This document shows positions 24,401 through 35,671 of a DNA stretch of 64,000 nucleotides, one piece after another; the stretch's first letter is position 1, and each line of letters starts with the position of its first letter. The position numbers were made by a program, and so were the translations under genes. Under the pieces are notes generated by a model. That model ran no database searches and was not told where the DNA came from. It was given only the letters and a program-made list of their open reading frames with translations. Source of the DNA: Vitis vinifera (Eukaryota > Streptophyta > Magnoliopsida > Vitales > Vitaceae); contig NC_081822.1 of NCBI RefSeq assembly GCF_030704535.1, forward strand, positions 9,975,001 through 10,039,000, read 5' to 3'.

Positions 24401-25310
24401 TGTGGCACTGCTAATTTCCAGAAAAAAAAAAAAGAAAAAAAAAAAAAAATAGAGGTCTCACAGGCAAACTCAAAAACCAAATTCTACACATTTCAAAATT
24501 ACTGGGAGAAACAAAAAGAAAAAAGCAATCAAATATATAATGTCTGCACTTATCAAATCAAACGCTAGGACACTAAATAGTTGGGGCAAAGGATTTGTTG
24601 ATGGAATTGAGTTGTAATTTCAGTGTGTAGTAGCATTTCCCAACAATTATTTGACAATTCACTCTAGATGCTTTTCCGAAGTAACACAAGTTCCATAACA
24701 ACAGAAGACACCCATCCGGATGCCCAACTCTTGAGTTTACCCTAACATGTAAATTCAGATGGAAACCCACAATACACACCAATACGTGATGAACCGAAAA
24801 TGGATTGGAAACAAGTCAGCAAAAAGGGGAAACGACCGCTATCCAATATAATATTCAAAAACCCTAACCTTAACACTACTGATTATGATTTTAATGTATC
24901 ACTCCGAAATCCTAATTAGCAAGGATACAACAAAAGAGCACACATAGAAAGAGAGATTTTCCGTGTACCTTGGCGTCACGGTAATTGATAATAACTTTGC
25001 CAGTGCCTTCCTGAAGAACGACTCGAGCAATGGCGCATTTTCGGCGACCAGTACCGATGATTGTTTGCGCGGCGAAGCCACCGGGAAGCCTTGATTTGAC
25101 GTATTTCTTCAAGTCTGCTGTCTCCAATTCAAGCGGCGAAGCAACCGCAGCAGCGGAGGCAACGACGGCCAGTGAAGAGGTTTTGGTCAGATGGGAAATG
25201 GAAAGAGAATTGGAGCGGACAAAGGAGAGTGAAGAGGGTCTTTGAGAAATATGGGAAGAAAATGAAAGAGACGAGAGTGAAGATGTAAGGGAGGACATGG
25301 AAATTGCCAT
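21478..25310 (-). CDS. RPS9: Plastid 30S ribosomal protein S9 (uS9c), nuclear-encoded
   Basis: uS9 binds the head of the small ribosomal subunit, and its C-terminal tail reaches the P-site tRNA. Two exons, 24969-25310 and 21478-21765, meet in phase 0 to give 209 residues, matching the usual length of the plastid precursor. Residues 1 to about 50 are Ser/Thr-rich and lack acidic residues, as in a chloroplast transit peptide. The S9 domain then shows [12 protein letters not shown] and the family signature [19 protein letters not shown] (148-166), followed by [20 protein letters not shown] and the basic tail KAPQFSKR. The 3.2 kb intron holds a LINE tail and a MITE. A mitochondrial copy is less likely, because those proteins normally carry a long N-terminal extension. 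Confidence 0.95.
22514..23081. mobile_element. MITE with GGYTATGTTTGGTTCC ends, in RPS9 intron
   Basis: The left end GGTTATGTTTGGTTCC (22514-22529) matches the reverse complement of the right end (23066-23081) at 15 of 16 bases. An internal copy of the right end near 22801, plus similar AT-rich interiors on either side, shows that about 265 bases have been duplicated in tandem within the element. There is no coding capacity. A related element lies at 38333-39006. Confidence 0.7.
23228..23610 (-). mobile_element. LINE 3' tail (zf-RVT end of ORF2) in RPS9 intron
   Basis: On the minus strand, short conceptual stretches match the zf-RVT region ending plant L1-type ORF2: [15 protein letters not shown], then DFVDWLGT, preceded by sequence like [13 protein letters not shown]. 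Several stops interrupt it. The low-coordinate end carries a T-run (A-run in element sense) after GCTTATAAA, as expected for a 3' terminus. The copy is 5'-truncated, as is typical for LINE insertions. The family is inferred from remembered plant LINE sequences. Confidence 0.65.
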
Positions 25311-25565
25311 TGCGTAAAGCTAGGTCGGTGTTTATTTCCCTGGAAAATGGATTTCCAGGCGTTGTAAGCTGAGGGGACAAGAGCGGGTGAGAGAGGATAA
25401 CGTTGCTTTGAATTGACCAAAATGACATTCACGTAAGAGGGTATAGAAATGCAGTGATGCACATTATCGACTCCCAATAAAAATGAAACTTTTAATCTAT
25501 GGAATGATACTTCATTTGAATTTGTAGCACCCATAAAACATACGCATGTATATGTTGTGTATGTA

Positions 25566-25682
25566 GAGTATTTGATAGTGATTTTAGGAAGCGTTTTTAT
25601 TTTTTTAACACTTAAATTTTTTTATTTTTTAAGTATAAAAAATGTTAAAAATATTTTTTAGAATTACTGTCAAACAAATTTG
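25566..25682. mobile_element. Short MITE, copy B of the ~120-bp family
   Basis: It starts GAGTATTTGATAGTGATTTT and ends AATTACTGTCAAACAAATT, an inverted match. The interior is AT-rich with the shared words AACACTTAAA and AAAAATGTTA. Same size and ends as copies at 17831 and 34300. Confidence 0.7.
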
Positions 25683-25816
25683 TACGCACAAATTTTGTAA
25701 ATTTTGGTTCTGATAAATTATCAAAATAAAATAGGAAATAAAATAGGAAAATAATACGAATAAAATATTTATTGAAATTAAAAATATTGTGAGTACAATC
25801 TAAAAATAATAATATT

Positions 25817-26095
25817 CTTTCCAAAAGAATATTTTTCCTTTGATTATTTTGTCTTTATCACACTTTGAAAGATGACGATGACGTTTTCTTGATTTTAAAG
25901 ATCAATCGAGGGACACAAGTGGTTTATTCCCAAATGACCTTGTTGAATGGCGAAGAATGCTTAAAAAAAAAAAAATCTTTCCAAAAGAATATTTCCCCTT
26001 TGATTTTTTTTGTCTTGTTTACATTTTAGAAGATGATGAGTATAACGTTTTCTTGATTTCGAAGATCAATCGAGGGTTGTAAGTGGCTTAACGTG
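25817..26095. repeat. Imperfect direct repeat, period ~160 bp
   Basis: Two units share CTTTCCAAAAGAATATTT, CTTTGATT, GACGTTTTCTTGATTT-like words and AAGATCAATCGAGGG, separated by about 160 bases. They have clearly diverged. No function is apparent. Confidence 0.65.
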
Positions 26096-28022
26096 TGTAG
26101 GACCTATTTTTACCTTTGGATTTTTTCCTTATGATTTTCCTTTCCTTTCTAGATTTTTTTTATTTTTAAATTTCCTCTCCCCTTTTGATATTTATAAGTA
26201 AAGATAGGGAATTTGAATTTCAAATTCCCTAATTTTAATTACTTAATTCAAGAGATTTAGTTCCTTAATTTTATCAAATTTTCTTTTGAAGATTAGAGAG
26301 AGTTATCCATAAGAGATTTTTTTTTTTTCAAGACCAAATTAGTTCACTAATTTTTTTATGTCTACAATATTTTTTGTACAGTATCTAAAAGCACTTTTGG
26401 ATGTACATAATTTTTTTTAATAGATAAAATATACATAATTCTATTTCTTTGTATTTCATATTAAATTTGATCTATCTAATTTTAATTTTAGTACGATACT
26501 TATTCCATATGATAATATTTATACCTCATTTTTCATACTATAAGAATTGGTTTTTATGCCCTTTTTTTATGTTTATTATAATTTTAATTTTCTCGTACAT
26601 AGCTTGTTTTTAAATGAGGTTGGTTAAATGTATGTGTGCTTCATATATAATTTAAGAACTTTGAATGTATTGCTGGATCTTTACTTAGATCAGTCTTTCA
26701 GGGAAATCTCTTGAGTAAAAAAATGTACTTGAAGATCTTATAGAAAACGTAACCTTAAACATGCTGTAGGTGGATCTTTTCGGATCCTTTTATGCTTAAG
26801 TCAACTTTGAGGATTTTCTAGGAAGAATTCTACGCACCTTTAATTATGGTCATTACGACTCTTTTTTAAATTTGCATTTAATCTTATAACATTGTTTCAC
26901 TGATAATGATTGATCAACACTTAACAATCATTTATTTATAGTAAGTTACCATACAGATTCAGACAATTTGGGCTAACATTATGTGGAATGGGTTCCTACT
27001 GGACTATCTTACTCTCTGGATGCCCACATACCCACGTATATATTAATAATTTTTTAGTGACACATGATAAAGAAATATTAGAATAAAAAAATAAATAATT
27101 GTTGGGTTTAAAAAAAAAAGTTTTGCCTTTTCAAGATCGATCTCTCTTCAATCCCGTTTCATGCTGTTGTCTTGGTTTGTTTGTTTTTTTCCATTTTTTT
27201 TTTTAAGAGTGTTTCTTTCTTTACTTAATTCTAAATGTAACCTTATACTTAATAGTATTAAATATTAGGTTATTGGTTTTTATAGTATTTTATTTTTATT
27301 AAGTATTAAAAGGTAAAAAAATCAATATGTTATTTTTTCTATTTAAAAAAAGTTATATATTTTGATTTTTTCTATTTAGTAAAAAGTTTATAATAAGTTA
27401 TGAAAAAGTAGAAAAACAAATAATGTAAATTCTAAAAACAAATTGTTTTAAGCAAAAGGTCAAAAAAACAAACACCATTTAATACAAGAATAAAAGGGCA
27501 TTGGAAATTATCATTTTGCCCCTTCATAAAAAAATTATAAAGGTTTCAGTTTGAGACAAATTTTCAGCATATATGGGTGAAATTTTTTTCCTTTTATTTT
27601 TCTGAGAAGATCAGTAAAATTTGGAAATTCCATAAAATAGAAATTGGAGGAGAGACACTGCAGGCTACACTCAACTCTTGAACATAGATGCCATGAAACC
27701 AGTTTTCCGCCTGGAATCCAAATGAAGCTCGTATTCAAACTGCAAATCCTAATTGACCTTTTAGTCTCTCTCTTTTAAATACCCCAGACCACTCCTACAA
27801 ATACTACTACCAAAATGGAAAAAGAAGTTGGAAAACTTATCCACAACAAAATCGACCTCTCTGCCTTTCTAATTGAATCCAATCTGGGTGAGCAAAACTT
27901 CCGATTAGGTGAAACCATTCAGGTTTTTTGTCCGAAGAAATAAAGCGTTCTTCACTTACTCTTGTGTCTGGTCAATATTGGTTTTTGCCCAGAAGCATCG
28001 GTCTTTTAACTTGTCATGAAAA

Positions 28023-31000
28023 TCAGTTTTCACCGGCAGATCCTCCCCATTTCTTCACACGACTTTCTGCCTCTTCAGCCTGCAAATTCAGTTTTTATTT
28101 CACAGTTCAACAAAACGTCTAAAATGAATTGTCTTAATCCACCCAGCCTAGTTCAAGGTAAAGGGAAAGGAAACGAGTACTGACTTCCTTATTCCAGTTT
28201 GTCCATGAAGTGATCCCCACCAGTATTATGGTCTGCAAACAGATGCCTCCTATCATTCCTCCCCAAATACCCTGCAATACGGAAGGAGAATTCTAAGTTA
28301 ATAGAAATAGAAAAAAGTAGTAACGAGATTTCAAGAGAAGGTAGGTGAATCATTCCTCAAGGAAGCTTAGAAATGAAATATTTCTAAACCATTTTCAGTA
28401 TATCTGAAGACACACATCCACCTTCTAGGATTAAATCTTTAGGAAGAAAATGGGAATTACTACTAATACAAATATTCCCCTGTGAAAGGGTTATTTGTTT
28501 ACTTTCAAGTAGTAATGTGAAACCAGATGGCATCAAGAGTGAGAAAAGCTATAGTATTTCACCTCTGCTCCGAGACCAAATTTGAATCCCAAGAGTAGGC
28601 CAGCTGGTAATCCAACGAGATAGTAGCACCCAATGTTGATGTATGCAACAATATGTTGCCATCCAGCTCCAACAGCAACCCCTTGAGAAACAAACACAAG
28701 AATGTTAGGTCAGCATCCATAGCATTATCTACTGCTCCTTCATGTCAGTTTTGAGTCTTGAAAACATTCAAAGCATCATATAATAGTACTCAGGTGGGAA
28801 TGTTTACTCCTTTTATTTGACAACCAGATGAATTTAGTACTAATCACTCCCCTGTCTCGGCAAGATTGAACAGTATGAACAAATGAATTCATCTTTCTGA
28901 TTCTTACCTGATAAAACTGGTTGAAGACTGTTCAGAAGGACAGTGACACCAAGCAAGGTAGCAAGTTTGGTAGTTAAGTCTGCAACTGCAGTGCTTGTTG
29001 TGAAAAGGTAGGGGAAAACATCTCTTGTTGCAAACACTACAGCCATGCAAATCACTCCAATAGTCATGGATGTGATGGAAACCACTACAACTGCAAATTT
29101 TGCTGATGGAGCGTTGCCAGCCCCAAGTTCATTGGATACTCTCACACTGTTATACCATCCACAGTCAGTTCTTCCATAGAAACATCTCCATTTGATTATT
29201 GGGAAAACAGAGAAGAAACAAAGAGATCGGGAATTTACAGCTATTTGGCCTAGCAACTACTGTTTTTAACGAAGATATAAATAAATAAGACATGCAGGGG
29301 GCATCACCTTATGGCAGCATTGAATCCAAGAGCAATCATTGCATCCCATCCTTGTATGTTCATGCTGCAAAAGTGTCACAATGTTAATTAATGAATCAAC
29401 CTTCATGGTACTACATATTCTGACAGAAGTAACAGAACAATGAATAATTCCAATTTGTTTTTTCTTTTTCTTTTTTTCATCAAAACATTTTGCACCGAGA
29501 GAAAATAGACATAGATGAGGGCATATTTGGATTTCAGATAAAAATTAAATGAATCATTTGCATATTACAAAGATTTGAAATGAGCCGGATCCAATAGGCA
29601 TCTTGACATCTTTTAAGGAGGAGCTTATGAAGCATCATACCAGATAGAGATGGCATCAACTGGTATCAGAGGGTTCTTCAGACGACCTGTTATCACCACC
29701 AGTATCATCAAGTACCAGAACTCCAAGCTGCAATGGAGACCATGCAACAACAACAATATTATACATAGAGAACCAACCATATCGTATATAGAGATGGAGA
29801 GAGGGAGAGAGATACCATAACATAACAGCAGAAGCCAGAGAGAGCTTGACAAATCCATACAAATCAGCAAATGCCAGCATTGAGAATCCGCTCCAAGCAC
29901 CATCTGATGTTGTGATGAAAATGTATAAAAGCTGTGAAATAACAATCAGCCACCACGATAGGTTCAACATGACCGCTGCTCCTACTAAGCCATACCCCAG
30001 TTTCAATATCAGTAACCAGCTAAGTACTGCATGTATCACCAGCACCACTACTGATATCCAGGCCATCACAAACACTTTCCTCTGTGCTTGCAAGAACTTT
30101 TGTATCGGAAAATTCAACGCATAAGCGAACAATTGCGGGATCATCCATAAAGCAAATTGACCTGCACCATAAAGTTAAAGCTCATCAAACCATTCCCACT
30201 TCTACCGGTGTTTTATCAGATCAGCAGGCTTCTCCACACTGAGCAAGGTGAGTTTAAGTGGTGTTCTAAAGCAAAAAAGCCAAACAGGTGAAAATTCAAA
30301 CTCTGCATTTTGAAGAATCAAGGCCAAAAGGTTAAAACAGCAATGAGTTTTTTTTAATGCATAATGACACCTTGAGGCAAAAAACTAGGTACTATTTGAA
30401 CAAAGTGGAAAACCGTCCTAAAAGACTACAACCAAGGCTTAATTTTTACAAAAGAGTGATAATAAATAAGAAAGTGTGAGTGTGGTTAATTTGGAAATGG
30501 TAATTTCATTGGCCTAATAAATGAGTGTGGTTGGGGGTCAGCTTTTTGAACCAATCATATAAACACTTGGTGGAGAAATTATGGCTGAACCCCCTTAGGC
30601 ACCGGCGGCTGAGGACAAGTGGTAAGAAAATGAAAGCAGCCCCAACTGACAATTTGTGCTAAATATTAAAAATATTAATGGGCAACGGTCCACAGAGAAT
30701 AAAGAGGTGCAGGGTCATGGTGTTTGAGTGTTGATAATTTAAGAAAAAGAGTAAGCATGATTTACATGTATGTGATATGTGTTTGCAATAAGAAAATGAA
30801 TACTGACCCGCAGCCTCAGAAATCTGGGTAGTCTCTCCAATGAGCTCGAGAATGGGAGGAGCAAAAACATAGATGGGCACCAAACAGCAGGCAGTAGTCA
30901 ACAAAATGACCCATGATCTTTGCATGTATATCCCCAACATTCTGATCTTTCCGGCACCGTAAGCTTGGCCACATAGAGTCTCCAAGGCACTCCCCATCCC

Positions 31001-31875
31001 TAACTGCATTCACAATTTCACATTCAGTAAAACAATGCTCATTTTTTGGGATTAGCAATCGCATTCTCACTTGGTTCCTGTCAGGCTGTCAGCTCAATAA
31101 CTTAGACACTTACACCTTTAGTTTTATTACCCCTGGGACAGGGGACTGGACAGAGGCATTCTCTTTGATTCACTAAAATACCCTTATCTTCATGCCATAA
31201 ATTACAGATGCTGCCCTCCTGTATTCTTATTTCTTAACCCATCATACGTACTCTTTCCGCTGTCACCACAGTGAAAATTGAAAGCTAAGGGCCTGTTTGG
31301 TTGTTGAACAGTTTTCTGTTCTTGAAAACAAAAAACGCTGAAAACGTATTTGGGAAAGGATGTGATTTTTGTCTTTTGTGTTATCGTGTTCTCGAGAGGC
31401 CTCCTTTCAGAGAAAAAAAAAACAAAAGAAGCTGATTTGCTTGTTTTCTTCACTGTTCAAGGAAGAGCTGTTTTGTCTCCCACTTTGCAATCGTACTATG
31501 ATTCGGGAAACCCTTTTTCAAGCACTTCAATGCATTCTTGTAATCTATCTCGGCTATTTCATGCATGAACTAAACATATATCGATGGCAAATAAACTGAA
31601 AATACTAGTGATCGGAAATTTACCATGACACCAAAGGCGAGACCCGCGATAACGGAGTTCTCGACGGAGACGGCAGCGAGCTCCGTCTCGCCGACTAAGC
31701 CAGCAAAAGTCTGCGTGAGTGCACCAAGGGAGTATTGACAAATGGCCGTGAAAATTGCCGGGCCCGCTAGTTTCCATAGCTTCTTGGACTCGGCACAGAA
31801 CTTCCTGGGAAAGCTCACAGGCTTTTCCACGTCTTCATCATTATGGTTATTGAGGAGTGGAGTTTCCATGGCCAT
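28023..31875 (-). CDS. MATE efflux transporter (DETOXIFICATION family)
   Basis: MATE proteins are 12-helix, cation-driven antiporters that export organic cations or flavonoids, or load them into the vacuole. Nine exons: 31624-31875, 30808-31003, 29816-30161, 29641-29727, 29308-29364, 28908-29146, 28563-28681, 28185-28271, 28023-28079. All join in frame to give 479 residues, a normal length. Landmarks are SLGALTQTFAGLVGETELAA, LGMGSALETLCGQAYGAG, MIPQLFAYALNFPIQKFLQA, SVRVSNELGAGNAPSAK and NSLQPVLSGVAVGAGWQHIV. The short soluble ends are an acidic N-terminus (METPLLNNHNDEDVEKP) and a tail, AEEAESRVKKWGGSAGEN, coded by the 57-base last exon. The sequence resembles the DTX27-DTX35 clade more than TT12. 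Substrate and membrane (tonoplast or plasma membrane) cannot be told. MAMET offers two possible start Mets. Confidence 0.94.
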
Positions 31876-33173
31876 TGTCGCCCTCTGAAACCACTTCCAC
31901 GATTACACTTCGACTGCGCTCTTAGCTTCTATCTGCCTCATACATATAGCATACTATGTAAGCAAGAAGGGAGAATTAGGGGTGTGGAGCCATCAGTGAT
32001 TCTTATCCGACCAGGTAGGTATAAGCTGAGCTGATCCTGGCTCTTTTGAAGGTTTGGTATGGCGCATCGTGACTTGGGAGTGGGGGGTAACATTCAAAGG
32101 TTTGGCAGAGACTCGCGGTTGGAGATATGTCACACGACTCACACCCTTTCCATTCCCAGGGATTATTAAATAAGGAGAACTAGGTTAGGGTGATTGGCAA
32201 CTGGCATGGGTCCACAATTGGGGAATTTTGTTTAGCGGACAACCGCGGGCTGACGCTGGAAAAGTCGCGGCTGGTTTGTATGGTCAGAAATTTAGAAGTC
32301 TCCCTTGGATGGTGAGTCACGTGGATGGGGTAACGGGAGAGGTGAGTCTTGTGTTAGAGGCTTCTCGCTCCAACTGTCCACCGGGTGCTTTGTTAGGTGG
32401 GGAACCCTTCACCTAAATGTAATGTCGACGTGTCCAAATAGACCTTTTGTATAGGATATTTTAATCCGTTAAATAAAAAATTCATATCCTTATACATCAC
32501 ATTTGATAGGGATATAATTTTATATGATATCTTTATGTAACACATTTAATATGATATATTATTTTATATTTATATTTAATTATTAAAATAGATAAATATT
32601 AATATGAAATATATATTATATTTCAATATTTAAAATAAAATTATATTCCATCTTAATATTTTTTATTTAAAAATTATTATTTTTATTACATTTAACAGTA
32701 TTAATGATTAAAATATTTAAATTGTATAAATAAAAAATGTTATATTATGTTATTCAATATATATATTAATATTATTTTATAAATATTTTTTATTTTTTAT
32801 TTTTAACCACAAATTTAATTTTATAATAAAAAAAATTATTTTACAAAATAAGTAATATAAAAAATAAAAAAAATGATAAAAAAAATAAAATTATTGTTCA
32901 TGTGTATGTCCTATATTTTAATTTAAGATTAAAATATTTTGTATAAAAAGAATATAGAAAAGACGATGAATATGCTTTTAGGTAGACAGTAATTTTCTCA
33001 TTAAGACTCTTCAAAGCAACGGTTTAACAAATAGCTGATGACACTTGTACTAGAGTGACTATGTCATTGATCTCCTTTGGGAAGCTCTCGTCCTAGGGTT
33101 TTTTTTCTATTGAATTAGGTTCATTCTAATGGCTTGTCGTGGTTTTTTTGAGGAGGATCGTAAAGTATCTTAC

Positions 33174-33281
33174 TTCTTTTGGTTCTAATGTTCCCCGACC
33201 TTCATAAAAAATACTCAAAGGAATTAATTCTTTTGGTTCTAATGTTCCCCGACCTTCATAAAAAATACTCAAAGGAATATA
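33174..33281. repeat. 54-bp tandem duplication
   Basis: The unit TTCTTTTGGTTCTAATGTTC and its continuation through CCCCGACC to AAAGGAAT occur at 33174 and 33228, essentially identical. This looks like a recent slippage or repair duplication in non-coding DNA. Confidence 0.85.
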
Positions 33282-34299
33282 CTATACGAGCCAATATACT
33301 AACACTAGCCTTAATCGGTTATCTTAGAATTGATAATTAAAGGAAATATATTAAATACTCATCACTTATCTTATTCTATATTTGGTTAAATATAAGATAG
33401 AATAAGTAACCTACCATATCACTAATCAAATATGAAATGAGATATAATATATTTTCTCTTATTCTATACTATTACGTTATATCCAACCAATCCAATATAA
33501 CCTCATTGTTTCAAAGCTTTAATAAATACCATTAATGAAAAATCATATACTAAAATAAAAATAACTACCTAAATTGGGAAAGATCACATAATCAAAGGTA
33601 ATAAGTTACATCTAAACAACCATATTACAAATTTGGCAAGAAAAAGAAGAACATCTGAATTTCTAGTAAGATCTATGGCACCACGTCTTACTTGTTATAA
33701 CTCAAGAGTCGTGTCAATTTTCAACCATCTAAAAACGCATGGAGAACAAATGAAAGGGGACTAGTCTTTGAAGCAAAGGTCAGCAGACTTCACCCACCAT
33801 CTGCAACGCTTCATATTCTGAGGCCAGACATTTGAACTATACCGATGGAGATTTGTATGACCTTTTTCTTCTACTTGAATTCCTTTGGCCCGTATTATCA
33901 ATTTCTGTTGCTTGTCACTTTAAAACAAGCATTCATTTCATTAATTCTTTATTTATTTATAACCACTCCTTATAAATAATAAAAATAATTTGAAAAGCAC
34001 AAATACATTAAAAGCCCACCTGACAAATGACCACATTCTTGTTGAACCAATCAATCCATCAAAATGTATTAATCAAATATCACTTTTCTCTAATTTTTTG
34101 CTTTGTTTTTCAATAATAATGTATAAAATTTCAAGTATTAGTATGATTACTTATTATGTTAAAATGAAAAATTAGATAAATTAAACACAAAAACGCAAAT
34201 AAGAGAAAAGAAAATTTTCAACTTAATGACGTTCGGGGTTGAGGAACAAACTCACATTCTTTTATTCTATACAAATACATCTCTAAATCTCGATATTAA

Positions 34300-34419
34300 A
34301 AGTGTATTTGATAGTGATTTTATGAAGTGTTTATACTATTTCTAATATTTAAAAGATAAAAATTTTCAAGTATTAGAATAATTAAAAATGTTTCCCAAGA
34401 TTCCCATCAAATGAACTCT
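34300..34419. mobile_element. Short MITE, copy C of the ~120-bp family
   Basis: The left end is AAGTGTATTTGATAGTGATT and the right end CCATCAAATGAACTCT, an imperfect inverted match. The interior is AT-rich, including TTTTCAAGTATTAG. Flanking TTA/TAA-type bases fit a small target duplication. Confidence 0.6.
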
Positions 34420-35671
34420 AATTATTTTAATGATGCTTTAAAAATGTTTACAGTAAAAAAATCAATTATCCAACAAGTTTGATTGTTCTATGGAAATAGC
34501 CGTAAAAAAATATAATTTTGTTAATCGATAATTACTTAGTAGTGATATGGTTTTCACAGGTGATGCTATGATAGTTATATTAAAATTTAAAGAAATAATT
34601 TAATGATGTTAGACATTTATCTATGCAAGAATAAATTCCCTTTAATTTTGAAATTATTTTTTAAAAAATAACTTTAATATTTAAAGAAAGTTAACTTTTT
34701 ATTAGGATATAGAAAGTATCTTAAATTTGAAAATAATTTTACAAATTGTTTTATTTGGAAAAATATGTCTTAAAGCCGTAGATATGAAAAACATGAAAGT
34801 TGAAATTTGAGATTGGAAACTCGATCAGACTGTCAAAAGTTAAATAGTGCATCATTTCACTGTGACCGCCAGGGAGGGGGTCCACCAAGAATTCCAACTT
34901 GTTTTTCTGATAGGATCTCGATAGAGATGAAAAGGGGTTGAGATTTCCATTCCCAATCATTTCCCATGCCTTGCAATGCTAACTGTACGTTGAATCTTTC
35001 CATTATACAGGGCCTTGGACCCCGAGTTGGTTGCGATCCCCTTTCCCTTTCCCTTTCCTCACTAGTCAAAAATAGCAGCAACAGTGAATCTTTATGACAG
35101 GTAAGGTCGAATTGGGAGATGGGTTGCTCGTAACGAACAAAATCAAACAAGGGTATCTATTAAATTATTGCCCAAGCTAAATTTTCAGTGTCTGGGTTGA
35201 CTGTCAAGTTAGGTCTAGTTTTGAAGATTAGTTGGGATGATCCTCTGGTTTAGCCGGCAAATGGATGGTTAGTTTAAATGGTATCCTATGATCATCAAGT
35301 CTCCCCTTTATTACAAGCCTGCCATTAATAAATCACTTCCATAAAAATAGCACTGGTGTTAACAAAGCCAACAAAGTCAGTCAACATCAAATGATAAAGA
35401 GATTGGTATATGAATTTAGAAGTCCCACCAATGAATGATAATGATAGGGGAGCCATAACAATTAGAATAATACTGCAAATGCCATTGCCTAATTCCATAT
35501 TTCCCCATATAGTAATTACAAGAGTCGGTCACTATGATAAACACTGTCCACTGCAAACAAATACAAGATACAGATTATAGACATCTCATTTTACTATTTT
35601 AACATATTTATACAAAACTTCTTTCTCCGTGATGTCTTTAAAGAGAAGGGCTTCAAAAAGCAGCACATGAA

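Larger units (their letters stand above)
25311..28022. other. Intergenic, with a MITE and an imperfect 160-bp duplication
   Basis: This is the RPS9 promoter side. It includes MITE copy B (25566-25682) and a diverged direct repeat, with units beginning CTTTCCAAAAGAATATTT at about 25817 and 25977. The rest is AT-rich without genes. The last 250 bases or so should be the 3' UTR of the MATE gene. Confidence 0.55.
31876..35671. other. Intergenic, AT-rich, with a MITE and a tandem duplication
   Basis: The MATE leader and promoter side occupies 31.88-32.4 kb, where base composition is more balanced. The stretch 32.44-32.95 kb is extremely AT-rich. A 54-bp duplication lies at 33174-33281 and MITE copy C at 34300-34419. 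Short frames at 34.75-35.15 kb resemble no family I know. The last 200 bases or so are probably the 3' UTR of the F-box gene. Confidence 0.5.

Noticed and set aside
32228-32416. GC-richer 62-residue plus-strand frame
   Set aside because: Lies on the MATE promoter side, has no motif, and the balanced composition alone is weak evidence.
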